From assembly GCA_964215955.1 (NCBI GenBank), contig CAXPDR010000041.1:124001-188000 (forward strand): 64,000 bases of DNA. The letters are read 5' to 3'. Positions 16,425 to 25,399 of the stretch are shown here, in pieces. A program made the translations under genes and the position numbers. Position 1 is the first letter of the stretch. Every line of letters starts with the position of its first letter. The DNA comes from GCA-2706205 sp964215955 (GTDB lineage: Bacteria > Bdellovibrionota > Bacteriovoracia > Bacteriovoracales > Bacteriovoracaceae). A model generated the notes under the pieces. It saw only the letters and a list, made by a program, of their open reading frames with translations, made no database searches and was not told the DNA's origin.

Positions 16425-17528
16425 ATGCTAATTAGCTTTATGTATTTTTTTAAGGTTATTAATATTTCTCATCTTTTGATTTTGCTCTCGTTAGTTTTTA
16501 CTAATATATCTATTGCTAAAGATAACGCTGGTGAGCGTGGTGGAGGTGGTGATACTGACGTTCCTGAGTTTAGAGAAATTGCCTTACAAATTCATCAGTC
16601 CATAAAAAATATTCCGCTATATACAGATCATTTTAAAATTCCCATGAATGAATTTAAAAGAAAGGTTCTTAAATCTCAGATTCTTGCAGTTGAAGAAGAA
16701 CTGCTAGTGGATGGAGAAATAAAAGTTGCTTGGAATAATTATTCAGATCTTATCAAAGTAAATATTTCAAGATGGAAGGCCATTCAATCTCCTGTTCTAA
16801 AAAAGAGATTAGTTTTTCATGAAATTTTGAGTTTAATGAAACTGGAATGGAATAATTTTTATCTTATTTCTAATACTCTTTATAATGAACAATTTATTGC
16901 TCCACTTCCCATTGATTTTGGAATTATTTTTCCTCTCAGTTCGATTGATAAAAGTGCTATACCGTACTTAACCGGTGCACATGATCGATCATTAGACGTA
17001 TCTCTTTACATTTTAAATAATGTCTATCAATACACCATAGAAGAGCTATTAAAAATCTATAACTCGGTATTGAATAATCCAACTCAATTAGAAAAAGAGT
17101 ATAGAGTCATTAGACTTCAAGAGATGATAAAAAAGCACCTAAACAAACTCGCCAGCTTTACCAGCGAGTTTAATTTATTATTCCAACGTGATATTCCAAC
17201 CCTAGATAAGGAACTTGAGTTTTCTCAGGTGATTTTAAGATATACTCAAGCTTATACTCTCATCTTACAAATGAAAGATTTTATAGGATTAAGTGCAATA
17301 TTTAAGGAGCATATAAAAGAGTTGAAATCCTCCAATCCTGAGTATGCCCAAGAAGTTATCAGAAAGCTTCAAGAAGAAGACGTTAAATCTAGAAAAGCTT
17401 TTCAAACTGTAGTTTTTTCTGAATTAGATAACTTAGAAGAGCTTATAAAGAGTCGCTTAAAAAGAATACAAAGAGCAAAAATTTCAAATTTAAAAGGACA
17501 ATTTTATTTTATTTTAGATTTATTATAA
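16425..17528 (+). CDS. Secreted protein with GERGGGG motif, predatory-bacteria type
   Basis: 367 aa, N-terminal hydrophobic segment (about residues 7-30, cleavage near IAK), directly followed by NAGERGGGGDTDVPEF. The HEILSLMKLEWNNFYLIS stretch, preceded by a basic helix, is a pattern I associate with secreted proteins of Bdellovibrio-like bacteria, but I cannot name the family. H-E in FHEIL is not a zinc protease HExxH. The second half is a long helical region (residues 200-367). ATG 16440 is an alternative start; neither has a good ribosome site. Confidence 0.65.
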   Translation: MLISFMYFFKVINISHLLILLSLVFTNISIAKDNAGERGGGGDTDVPEFREIALQIHQSIKNIPLYTDHFKIPMNEFKRKVLKSQILAVEEELLVDGEIKVAWNNYSDLIKVNISRWKAIQSPVLKKRLVFHEILSLMKLEWNNFYLISNTLYNEQFIAPLPIDFGIIFPLSSIDKSAIPYLTGAHDRSLDVSLYILNNVYQYTIEELLKIYNSVLNNPTQLEKEYRVIRLQEMIKKHLNKLASFTSEFNLLFQRDIPTLDKELEFSQVILRYTQAYTLILQMKDFIGLSAIFKEHIKELKSSNPEYAQEVIRKLQEEDVKSRKAFQTVVFSELDNLEELIKSRLKRIQRAKISNLKGQFYFILDLL

Positions 17529-17533
17529 AAAAG

Positions 17534-17652
17534 CCCTTAACCGTCCCCTTTACGTGGGGATGAACTTAAAGCCAAAGTAAACAACTGAAGCACCAGACTG
17601 TGTTTTGAACAGATTCAACCAGAAGGCGTTAGGGCTGTTATTATTTTTTGTG
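17534..17652 (+). ncRNA. Candidate structured 3' element containing repeat copy A
   Basis: Directly after the stop at 17528, AGCCCTTAAC (17534-17543) pairs with GTTAGGGCT (17630-17638) with one bulged T, enclosing 86 nt, and a T-rich tail follows (17640-17652). Inside are a TCCCC/GGGGA hairpin (17546-17562) and CTGT/ACAG (17600-17614). It may work as the 3' end or terminator of the upstream transcript, or be a separate RNA. The rest of the gap to 17806 holds only a short open stretch (17670-17773) with no start and a terminator. Confidence 0.4.
17539..17602 (+). repeat. 64-nt dispersed repeat, copy A
   Basis: Matches copy B (28320-28383, opposite strand) at 61 of 64 positions, with a 49-nt identical core (17547-17595). 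The element starts 11 nt after a stop codon, in the sense direction of the upstream gene. It contains CCCC-TTTACGT-GGGGATGAAC, which looks like the palindrome and 3' end of a type I-E CRISPR repeat, but the following about 40 nt are conserved too, so it is not a repeat-spacer unit. Confidence 0.85.
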
Positions 17653-17773
17653 AAAAAAAGGAAAATAAAAAGTCTCGGGTCATTGGAAGCTCTTGAAATT
17701 ATTGTTACAAAAACAGATTCATCTTTCACTTCCAGACTTTGTCTTTAAGATCATCCACAATCAAGTAGGTTAG

Positions 17774-17800
17774 TCAAAAAAGCCCTCTTTCGAGGGCCTT
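17774..17800 (-). terminator. Rho-independent terminator for the E1 gene
   Basis: On the minus strand GGCCCTC-GAAA-GAGGGC is followed by six T, beginning 7 nt after the stop of the E1 gene. Confidence 0.88.
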
Positions 17801-17806
17801 CATATT

Positions 17807-19843
17807 TTAGTAATTTAAAATTTCTCTAACTTTAACTTCGATTTTATCAGCATTTGGTAAAACAGCTTTTTCGAGAATTCGATTAAACCCAACAGGCGTA
17901 AAAGTTGAACCAACTCTTTTAACTGGTGCATCTAACTCTTCAAAACAATTTTCATTAATGAAGGCAACAATCTCTCCACCGAAACCACCAAAAACTTTAT
18001 CTTCATGAACAACAAGTGCTCTATTGGTTTTTGAAACTGTATCTATAATAGCTTGCTCATCCATTGGAACTAATGATCTTAAATCCATAACCTCAATATC
18101 ATAACCCTCTTCAGCTAATTTATCTGCGACTGCAAGACAGAAATGAACTGTATTTCCGTAGGTAATAATTGAAAGATCTTTTCCTTCTCTACGAACTCTT
18201 GCTTTTCCAAATGGAACCTCAAAGTCATCTGGAACTACCGCCATCGCTTCCTTACTATTATATAAAGTTTTTGGCTCAAGATATAAAGTTGGCCCCTTAG
18301 ACCTCATAGAAGTTCTAAGTAATCCTGCTGCATCATCAGCAAATGAAGGACACACAATTCTCACTCCAGGAATACCTGCAACATTACCTTCGATATTTTG
18401 TGAGTGATATAATCCCCCACCAATATAACCACCAGAAGCTAGTCTAATAGTTACATTTGGAGCGAAGGCACCATTACTTCTCCAATAATCGTGAGAACAT
18501 TCAAGGTATTGCTCCATCGCCGGCCAAAAATAATCTGCAAACTCAGCCCCTTCAACAACAATTCTAATATCATCTCTAAAACGAGACATACCATTTGCAG
18601 TTCCTAAGATATAATCTTCAGCAATTGGACCATTAAAAACTCTTTCAATTCCAAACTCTTGTTGCATTCCTTTAGATACATTGAAAATTCCACCTTTTTC
18701 TTTGTTGGCCATATCTTGTCCCCAAATAAAAGTATTTTCGTTATGTCTAAATTCAGCTTTTAAAGTTTCATTAAGAGCTGTAATAAATTTAATTGGTTCT
18801 CCATCTTCATTATGAGTTCCATCTCCATACTTATCACCAGCATATGGCTCTGGAAGTATAAAGTCCCAAATTGACTCAGGAGTTGGGTGTGGAGCTTTAA
18901 CGGCTGCTTTATGTGCGGCCATCAACTCATCTTTACATTCAGCTTCAATTTTTTCTAAATCTTTGGCTTTAAAACCATTCTTTAATAATAGTTCTTTATA
19001 TTTTGGAAGTGGATCTTGAGCTAGAGCATCTGCTCTTTCTTTTTCATCTCTATACCACTCATGTTTATCTGAGTTAGAGTGGTTTCCAATTCTTACACAA
19101 TGAGCATGAACAATAACTGGCTCAGACTTCTCAAGAGCATGCTTTTTAGCCGCCAACATTGCATTCATTGAATCAAATACATCTTTACCGTCACAATGAA
19201 TAATCGATAGATTTTTAAATCCTGTAAAATTATCCGCAGCAAATTCATTCGCTGTTTGATCTCTTTTTGGAACAGAAATACCATAGCCATTATCTTGAAA
19301 AACAAATACGACTGGAAGCTTTTCATTAGAAGCACCATTGATGGCCTCATAACAATAACCTTCAGATGTAGATGACTCCCCTTGGGAAGAAATGGCCACA
19401 CCTTTATGTCCATATCTTTTCATTCCTCTAGCAACACCAACTGCATGTAAAGTGTGGTTACCTGTACAAGAAGATACATTATGAATATTCCATTCAGGCT
19501 TAGCAAAGTGATTAGACATATGTCTTCCACCAGAGGCTAAGTCGTCAGCTTTTGATAAACCATTTAAAATTAACTCTTCTGCTGTACATCCTGCACTTAA
19601 TGCTGTTTGCATATCTCTGTAGTAAGGAAACATATGATCAGTTTCTTTATCAAATACTTGTCCGATAGCTAGTTGGATAGCATCATGGCCAGCATAAGGC
19701 GCGTGATATGACCAACCTAAAGCTTGCTTTAAATAGTTTGGAGCTCTTTCATCAACCATTCTTCCAAGAACTAATAATCTGTACCATTCTTTAAGTTGAG
19801 CTTTACTCGTTTTTTTAATGTCGTGCACTTTAGCTACTTTCAT
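17807..19843 (-). CDS. Fused 2-oxoacid dehydrogenase E1, alpha and beta in one chain
   Basis: 678 aa. Residues 1-330 are the E1 alpha part: thiamine-diphosphate motif QGESSTSEG...FQDNGYGIS and a YRD-MQTAL loop (PYYRDM). Residues about 345-678 are E1 beta: WGQDMANKEKGG, FNGPIAEDYILG, RLASGGYIGGG, DLRSLVPMD, HEDKVFGGFGGE. It would decarboxylate a branched-chain 2-oxoacid or pyruvate and pass the acyl group to E2 lipoyl protein. Separate alpha and beta genes are usual; fusion is seen in some lineages. No E2 or E3 gene is nearby. AGGGG ribosome site before ATG. Confidence 0.9.
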   Translation of the reverse strand: MKVAKVHDIKKTSKAQLKEWYRLLVLGRMVDERAPNYLKQALGWSYHAPYAGHDAIQLAIGQVFDKETDHMFPYYRDMQTALSAGCTAEELILNGLSKADDLASGGRHMSNHFAKPEWNIHNVSSCTGNHTLHAVGVARGMKRYGHKGVAISSQGESSTSEGYCYEAINGASNEKLPVVFVFQDNGYGISVPKRDQTANEFAADNFTGFKNLSIIHCDGKDVFDSMNAMLAAKKHALEKSEPVIVHAHCVRIGNHSNSDKHEWYRDEKERADALAQDPLPKYKELLLKNGFKAKDLEKIEAECKDELMAAHKAAVKAPHPTPESIWDFILPEPYAGDKYGDGTHNEDGEPIKFITALNETLKAEFRHNENTFIWGQDMANKEKGGIFNVSKGMQQEFGIERVFNGPIAEDYILGTANGMSRFRDDIRIVVEGAEFADYFWPAMEQYLECSHDYWRSNGAFAPNVTIRLASGGYIGGGLYHSQNIEGNVAGIPGVRIVCPSFADDAAGLLRTSMRSKGPTLYLEPKTLYNSKEAMAVVPDDFEVPFGKARVRREGKDLSIITYGNTVHFCLAVADKLAEEGYDIEVMDLRSLVPMDEQAIIDTVSKTNRALVVHEDKVFGGFGGEIVAFINENCFEELDAPVKRVGSTFTPVGFNRILEKAVLPNADKIEVKVREILNY

Positions 19844-19993
19844 TAGTAACCCCTAATTTTAATAAGTTATCTTTTCAATTATTATATTTGAAAGTGCAAA
19901 TTAACATAGTTACGGTAGAAATGTCATGTAGATATTCTTTAAAGCATTTAAACTTAACAAATGATAAGCAGTGGTTTCTCTACTCACCTTGTC

Positions 19994-20022
19994 ATGGGGT
20001 TTTGCATTTGCTAAAACCCCAT
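19994..20022 (+). promoter_or_regulatory. Perfect hairpin immediately before the HTH regulator start
   Basis: ATGGGGTTTT (19994-20003) and AAAACCCCAT (20013-20022), loop of nine nt. The ATG used by the downstream gene is at 20025, two nt after the stem. No ribosome site is visible between. The element could be an operator dyad bound by the regulator, or an RNA stem limiting translation. Confidence 0.55.
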
Positions 20023-20024
20023 AC

Positions 20025-20981
20025 ATGATGGAAAACAATGTCTACTGCCTTTTAAAACTTCTAAGAAAAGATAATTCCCAAAGGGAAATGTCCAAATTAT
20101 TGGGAGTTAAAGCCGATGATTATCATAAATGGGAAGTTGGTTACAAAAAAATAAAACTCTCAGAATTCAAGCAATTATTAGAATTAAGAGGTTTTAGTTT
20201 TCAAGAAATGGCCCTCAATATTTTAGGAATAATTGATATAAAAGAAAATCCAACAGAAATGGTGAAGCAACTAGAAAAACAATTTCCTTGTGACCTTAAT
20301 CAGTTTTTAGACCAGTCAGGTTTCTCAGAGAGTAAATGGTGGAGACTAAAAAACAAATCTAGTAGTATAAGCCTGATAGATTTTTTTAAGATAATTCATT
20401 ATAGGACTTTTCTTCTTTATAAGGTTTTTGAATATTTAGATTTTAAACACTTTGAACTAGACTTCACTCCTAGAAATCATGAACAAAAAATAGAAATTTT
20501 TAATTCCTACATGCTTCAGTATGATTTTTTTCCTCAACTAACAGCCTCTATCTACTTACTAGAAGTTTTAAATCAAGATGGTTTAGAAAATAAAGCCAAT
20601 GCCATTGCTATAAAGCTAAAGCGCCCCAAAGATCTTATTTATAATATTTTAAAAAACTTACTAGATAAAAATATCTTATTTTGGACGAAGACGAATCAGC
20701 TAGATTTTACAACTTTTGAAAACAACTATAAAAGCAAACAGAATAATATTGGCTCAACTCTTTATACGAGAATAAGTAACTCAACTCTTCAAAGAATAAA
20801 CCCAAAAGATGAAAACTGTCGGTATTTTTTTAGAGTAGCACCGGTTTCCAAAGAAGCAGTTGATAAAATTCAATCGCTTCAGGCCAGTATGAGTAAAGAA
20901 ATATACAATATTATTTTAAATGACCCTCCAGAAAACCGTACCGAAATTATTAACTACACAACCGGTTCATTTTGCGAGTAG
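20025..20981 (+). CDS. Probable HTH transcription regulator
   Basis: 318 aa from ATG 20025; an upstream GTG at 19971 would add a hydrophobic leader that runs through a perfect hairpin and is less likely. Residues 1-60 read as a helix-turn-helix of XRE kind (QREMSKLLGVKADDYHKWEVGYKKIKLSEF). The middle holds a second helical region, and the C-terminus (SKEIYNIILNDPP) resembles the end of the TIGR02147/DUF4423 regulators found often in Bdellovibrio-like bacteria. It is divergent from the E1 gene. Weak family match. Confidence 0.55.
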   Translation: MMENNVYCLLKLLRKDNSQREMSKLLGVKADDYHKWEVGYKKIKLSEFKQLLELRGFSFQEMALNILGIIDIKENPTEMVKQLEKQFPCDLNQFLDQSGFSESKWWRLKNKSSSISLIDFFKIIHYRTFLLYKVFEYLDFKHFELDFTPRNHEQKIEIFNSYMLQYDFFPQLTASIYLLEVLNQDGLENKANAIAIKLKRPKDLIYNILKNLLDKNILFWTKTNQLDFTTFENNYKSKQNNIGSTLYTRISNSTLQRINPKDENCRYFFRVAPVSKEAVDKIQSLQASMSKEIYNIILNDPPENRTEIINYTTGSFCE

Positions 20982-21078
20982 TCATCCTTTTTTGAAGTTT
21001 TAATTTTAAAAAAACAAATTCCTACTGAATCCTATTGCAGCAAGAAGTTATAATTTTGTCTGACTAAGGAGATCAGAC

Positions 21079-21999
21079 ATGATTCAGGCAATTCAAGAAT
21101 ATCCGGATAAAATTACTGAGAATAAAAATAACTTTCAATATAAAGATGCCTTCATCAGAAACCTAGGTTGGGTTACACCTAAAGAACAACAAAAAATTAA
21201 AAACACTAAAATTGCCATTATTGGAATGGGAGGAGTTGGAGGTCATCATGCTCATTGCTTAGCCAGAATCGGATTTTCTAATTTTAAAATTTCGGACCTC
21301 GATATTTTCGAAGTTCAAAACTTTAACCGACAATTTGGGGCATCTAACTCCACCATTGGATTATCTAAGACTGAAGTTATTAAGAATACAATTTTGGATA
21401 TAAATCCAGATGCAAAAGTTCAAACATTTGAGCAGGGTATAAATCTAGAAAATATGAAGGAATTTCTCACGGATGTAGATATTATTTGTGATGGATTGGA
21501 TTTATATGCAAGCCACTTAAGATCTCCCCTTTATGAATTAGCTCATCAAATGGGAGTCTATGTTATCTCTGCTGGACCTTTTGGTATGGGAACTTCAGTT
21601 GTTGCATTTTCACCGAAAAAAATGAGTTTTAATGAATATTTTGACTTAAATAGAAAAGATCTAACAGTTGAAGCAAAAATAATTCGTTTCCTCGTTGGGA
21701 TGTCTCCAACAATGATCCATAAAAAATACGTCGCTTCCCCTAAGCATGTTGATTTATTCGGTGGAACACTACCATCAATTCACTCAGGATGTTATGCCGC
21801 ATCGTCTGCCCTAGCAACGACAGCTGTAAAAATAGCTCTAGGAAGAGGGAAAGTCATGTTTGCTCCGTGGACATTTCAGGTTGACTTTTATCTGAATAAA
21901 TCAAAAAAACGTTATATTCCTTTTGGAAACCGAAATTTCATTCAAAAATTGAAAATTAAGGCAGCGCACCGAATGTTTAAGGTTCAGGAATTCAATTAG
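21079..21999 (+). CDS. ThiF/MoeB-like E1 adenylating enzyme
   Basis: 306 aa. Rossmann ATP-binding motif IIGMGGVGG (residues 47-55), then SDLDIFEVQNFNRQFGAS, the conserved Asp and Arg region of ThiF/MoeB/HesA proteins, and a DIICDGLDLY strand. These enzymes adenylate the C-terminus of a ubiquitin-like protein or another carboxylate. The zinc-binding CXXC pairs of MoeB/ThiF are absent. No ubiquitin-like protein with a GG end is nearby. Strong AAGGAG ribosome site. It is followed at 77 nt by an aminotransferase gene, suggesting shared use. Confidence 0.8.
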   Translation: MIQAIQEYPDKITENKNNFQYKDAFIRNLGWVTPKEQQKIKNTKIAIIGMGGVGGHHAHCLARIGFSNFKISDLDIFEVQNFNRQFGASNSTIGLSKTEVIKNTILDINPDAKVQTFEQGINLENMKEFLTDVDIICDGLDLYASHLRSPLYELAHQMGVYVISAGPFGMGTSVVAFSPKKMSFNEYFDLNRKDLTVEAKIIRFLVGMSPTMIHKKYVASPKHVDLFGGTLPSIHSGCYAASSALATTAVKIALGRGKVMFAPWTFQVDFYLNKSKKRYIPFGNRNFIQKLKIKAAHRMFKVQEFN

Positions 22000-22075
22000 G
22001 CAACGTTTATTGGGTCGTAAATTTGTAAAAAATTAGGTAGTTTAGAGACATTAACAATTTATAAAAGGTGGGATT

Positions 22076-23458
22076 ATGTCGAATACAATTGCTGATGGAT
22101 TTTTTACGGACAAACGAATTGAAGAAGCGAAAACTAAAATTGCTGAAACTCTTATTGATCACTCAAAAAATATCACAAAAGTAAAACCTGGTAATCCGGA
22201 ACTTGTTGATGAATACAATAAAATGCTAGAAGCCTTCTCTTCTCAAAGAGGTGGCAAACTTTTCTATGACTATATAGGTTCAGGAATTGGAAATGGTGCT
22301 TTAGTTGAATTAGCAGATGGCAGTGTAAAATATGACTTTATTACAGGAATTGGTGTTCATTATTTTGGACACTCTCACCCTGGCGTAATCAAAGCGCAAA
22401 TTGATGGCGCCATTACAAACACAACCATGAGTGGAAACCTTCAACAAAATGTGGACTCTCCAAAACTATTTAACCTTATTTTAGAACAAGCCAATAAGTA
22501 TGATGCAGGATTTGATCATCTCTTCATGACCTCATCAGGAGTGATGGCCGCTGAAAACTCGTTAAAAATGGCTTTTCAAAAAAGAAGCCCTGCTCACAGA
22601 GTGCTTGCCTTTGAAAAATGTTTTATGGGAAGAACCCTAGCCGTTTCCCAAATTACTGACAAAGCAGCCTACCGAAAAGGCCTTCCTGAAACTTTAAGTG
22701 TAGATTACATACCTTTTTATGATTACAAGGATCATCAAGGATCTATTGATAAGGCAGTAAAAATGCTTAAGAAGTATTTTAATAGATATCCTGGTCAATA
22801 CGCAGCTTTTTGTATGGAATTAATCCAAGGAGAAGGTGGATATTGGGTTGGTCACAAGGAATACTTTAAAGCAATCATTGATGAATGTAAGAAAAATGAT
22901 GTATCGATAATTGTAGATGAAGTTCAAACTTTTATGAGGACTAAAGAAATGTTTGCATTTCAATATTTTGGTTTAGATAAAGATGTTGATCTAGTTAATA
23001 TAGGAAAAAATTCTCAAGTTTGTGCAACTATTTATAGAAATGATCATAAACCTCAGCCCGGCCTTATATCACAAACTTTTACATCTTCTGGAAGTGCAAT
23101 TAATGCAGCTCATTTTATAATTAACGAAGTTGCAAATAAAGACTATCTTGGTGAAAATGGAAAGATAGAAAAAATCCATGAAAGATTTTCAGGGAATTTG
23201 CAAAAACTAGCAGAGAAATATCCAGAAAAAATTGAAGGTCCTTGGGGAATCGGTGCAATGGTAGGTATGACTTTGTTCAAAGGTAACTTAGAGAAGTCTA
23301 AAGAATTTACTTTTAAGCTTTTCGATAATGGCGTTCTAAGCTTTATAGCTGGTGCTGCCCCAACTCGAGTAAGATTTTTAGTACCAGCAGGTGCAGTCAC
23401 AGAGCAAGATATTGACAATGTTACAGAGCTAATTGAAAAGACTCTGACTGAGATGTAG
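22076..23458 (+). CDS. Class III PLP-dependent aminotransferase (lysine/ornithine type)
   Basis: 460 aa. Fold type I, class III: substrate-entry GSGIGNGALVELADG, FITGIGVHYFGHSHP, and IIVDEVQTFMRT with the cofactor Asp. The PLP lysine is in NIGKNSQVCA, close to the GKKTQVCG segment of lysine 6-aminotransferases rather than the usual ALG/GG form. In context (AstA next door, AstD at 29317) it may act as the succinylornithine aminotransferase AstC; a lysine epsilon-aminotransferase is the alternative. AAGGTGG ribosome site. Four nt separate it from astA. Confidence 0.85.
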   Translation: MSNTIADGFFTDKRIEEAKTKIAETLIDHSKNITKVKPGNPELVDEYNKMLEAFSSQRGGKLFYDYIGSGIGNGALVELADGSVKYDFITGIGVHYFGHSHPGVIKAQIDGAITNTTMSGNLQQNVDSPKLFNLILEQANKYDAGFDHLFMTSSGVMAAENSLKMAFQKRSPAHRVLAFEKCFMGRTLAVSQITDKAAYRKGLPETLSVDYIPFYDYKDHQGSIDKAVKMLKKYFNRYPGQYAAFCMELIQGEGGYWVGHKEYFKAIIDECKKNDVSIIVDEVQTFMRTKEMFAFQYFGLDKDVDLVNIGKNSQVCATIYRNDHKPQPGLISQTFTSSGSAINAAHFIINEVANKDYLGENGKIEKIHERFSGNLQKLAEKYPEKIEGPWGIGAMVGMTLFKGNLEKSKEFTFKLFDNGVLSFIAGAAPTRVRFLVPAGAVTEQDIDNVTELIEKTLTEM

Positions 23459-23462
23459 ATAA

Positions 23463-24515
23463 ATGTTTATTATTCGACCTATAAAGTCTTCAGACCTTGA
23501 AGGATTAATGGCCCTATTAAAAGTTTCTGGTCATGGTCTAACTTCTTTGCCTAAAGATGAAAAAATCATTGCAAATAAAATCCTACATAGTGAAAGAAGT
23601 TTTGAACACAGAATGGACGGACCCAATGGCGAGTCTTATCTTTTCGTAATGGAAGAAATTTTCACAGGAAAGCTAGTTGGTGTTTCGGGCTTAATTTCAA
23701 AAATTGGGGGTTTTGATCCCTACTATTTTTATCGTCTTAAAACCCAAAAAATGTATTCGAAAATGCTTGATGTAGAAAAGCAAATAAGAACCCTTCATAT
23801 GGAAAAAATTCACTCTGGTCCAGGAGAAATTTGTTCTCTTTTCCTTGCTCCTGATTATAGAAATTCCAAAAATGGACGTTTTTTATCTTTATCACGATTT
23901 CTCTTTATGGCAGAAGATCGAAAGTTTTTTGAAGATACTATTATTGCGGAGATGCGTGGAAAGGTTAATGACCAAGGACATTCTCCATTCTGGGATGCTG
24001 TTGGAAAGAAGTTCATGGATATAGACTTTCCGAAAGCTGATTATCTTACGATGAAATCTAAAAAGTTTATTGAAGAATTACTCCCTGACTATCCACTAAT
24101 TATTGATTTACTCCCTAAAGAAGCACAGGATGTTGTTGCCAAAGTTCATCCTAATACTGAGCCAGCTAAATATATTTTAGAACAAGAGGGCTTCAAATTT
24201 AATGGACTAGTGGGAATATTTGAACCTGGTCCAGTGCTTGAAGCTAATCTTAATAACATCAGGGCATTTAAAGAAAGTAGAGTCATAGAAATTGAAAGTA
24301 TCACAAATGATAATCTTGATTCTGAGACCTTTATCATTTCAACCTCCCAAAAAGAAAATAACTTTAAATCATGTCTGGGAAAAATCAAATTGAAAGAAAA
24401 CAACAAGGGTATTATTGAAGCAGTCACAGCAACAGCTTTAAAACTTAGAGTTGGAGAAAAAATTAGGTTTGTTACTTTTAAACCACAAAAAGGTTCGTCT
24501 GAGTTAGAAATATGA
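23463..24515 (+). CDS. astA: Arginine/ornithine N-succinyltransferase AstA
   Basis: 350 aa, the family's length. AstA signature runs are visible throughout: RPIKSSDLEGL, HGLTSLPKDE, GVSGLISKIGG, GEICSLFLAPDYR, GRFLSLSRFLFMAEDR, IIAEMRG, SPFWDAVG, KVHPNTEPA and LEQEGFKFNG. It transfers succinyl from succinyl-CoA to the alpha-amino group of arginine (AstA) or ornithine, the first step of the AST pathway. It overlaps the EamA gene by four nt (ATGA), and is four nt after the aminotransferase; both suggest translational coupling. Confidence 0.93.
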   Translation: MFIIRPIKSSDLEGLMALLKVSGHGLTSLPKDEKIIANKILHSERSFEHRMDGPNGESYLFVMEEIFTGKLVGVSGLISKIGGFDPYYFYRLKTQKMYSKMLDVEKQIRTLHMEKIHSGPGEICSLFLAPDYRNSKNGRFLSLSRFLFMAEDRKFFEDTIIAEMRGKVNDQGHSPFWDAVGKKFMDIDFPKADYLTMKSKKFIEELLPDYPLIIDLLPKEAQDVVAKVHPNTEPAKYILEQEGFKFNGLVGIFEPGPVLEANLNNIRAFKESRVIEIESITNDNLDSETFIISTSQKENNFKSCLGKIKLKENNKGIIEAVTATALKLRVGEKIRFVTFKPQKGSSELEI

Positions 24516-25399
24516 TTCTCAATAGTTTTCTTCTTGTACTCGCAGCAATGATCTGGGGGGCTGGATTTATTGCTACGAAATGGACCTTTACGGACTATGG
24601 ACCCTACTGGTCAAATGGAATAAGATTTGTTTTCGCTGCCATTTTCATATCTCCATTTTTATTATTTAAGTTTAAAACCAAAAGAAAACTCTCCTTCTAC
24701 GCGTGGCCATTTCTTTGCTCAGTGATTTTGTTTACATCAATGCAGGCTCAAACAATAGGGCTTAAATATACAACCACGGCTAAAAGTGGTTTTATAACTG
24801 CATTATACGCATTTTTTGTTCCCATAATATTAATGTTATTTAGAGGCTTTAGGTACCAAATATCCTTTTGGTTCTTACTGTTATTTAGCTTATCTGGAAT
24901 TGCGATGTTGTGTGATTTAAATTTTCGACAATTCAATATTGGAGATGCTTGGACTCTAATTTGCGCATTTTTATTTGCCTTTCACATTATTGTCACTGGT
25001 AAAGTTGCAAATGATTATAACGCAATTGAGCTAAACGGATATCAGTGTTTATTCGTCGCATTTTTATCAATTCCAATTTCATTATTCATGGAAGGAACTC
25101 CTAGCTTTGATCCCCTCTTAGACTTTGAAAGTATCTTCCAATCTTCATCTCTTTTGGGTTTTATCATTTTAGGAGTATTCTCATCTAATGTAGCTTTTTC
25201 AATTCAAGCATATGCTCAAAAAACAATCCCAAGCCATATCGTTGGACTCATTTTTCTGCTAGAAAGTATATTTGCTGCCATTTTTGGGTATTTACTATTA
25301 AACGAGAAATTATCTTCTCTTGGAATACTAGGCTGTATAGTCGTCATTTTTTCAATTGCTTTAATTCCTAAATTTGGAAGAATTGCCAGAGCGCCTTAG
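24512..25399 (+). CDS. EamA/DMT-family transporter
   Basis: 295 aa with about ten hydrophobic helices in two halves, each an EamA unit (MIWGAGFIATKWTF at the start; FSSNVAFSIQAYAQKTIPSHI in the second, with LLESIFAAIFGYLLLNEKLS). These inner-membrane proteins export or import small metabolites, often amino acids. Translation is coupled to astA by ATGA overlap, so amino-acid transport linked to that pathway is likely. It ends four nt into the convergent gene. Confidence 0.88.
   Translation: MILNSFLLVLAAMIWGAGFIATKWTFTDYGPYWSNGIRFVFAAIFISPFLLFKFKTKRKLSFYAWPFLCSVILFTSMQAQTIGLKYTTTAKSGFITALYAFFVPIILMLFRGFRYQISFWFLLLFSLSGIAMLCDLNFRQFNIGDAWTLICAFLFAFHIIVTGKVANDYNAIELNGYQCLFVAFLSIPISLFMEGTPSFDPLLDFESIFQSSSLLGFIILGVFSSNVAFSIQAYAQKTIPSHIVGLIFLLESIFAAIFGYLLLNEKLSSLGILGCIVVIFSIALIPKFGRIARAP

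Noticed and set aside
17539..17602. CRISPR array
   Set aside because: Only one repeat-like unit at each place, no spacers or cas genes, and the neighbouring 40 nt are conserved between the two copies.
17534..17638. Integron attC site around repeat copy A
   Set aside because: The outer arms recall attC core sites (GTTAGGG, CCTTAAC), but they miss consensus bases, copy B has no such arms, and no integrase is visible.
17670..17773. Open stretch of 34 codons ending at TAG
   Set aside because: No start codon or ribosome site, no family match; may be a remnant but not supportable.
19971..20024. Upstream GTG start giving a signal-like leader to the HTH regulator
   Set aside because: The leader is encoded by a perfect hairpin and would put a hydrophobic segment before a DNA-binding domain.
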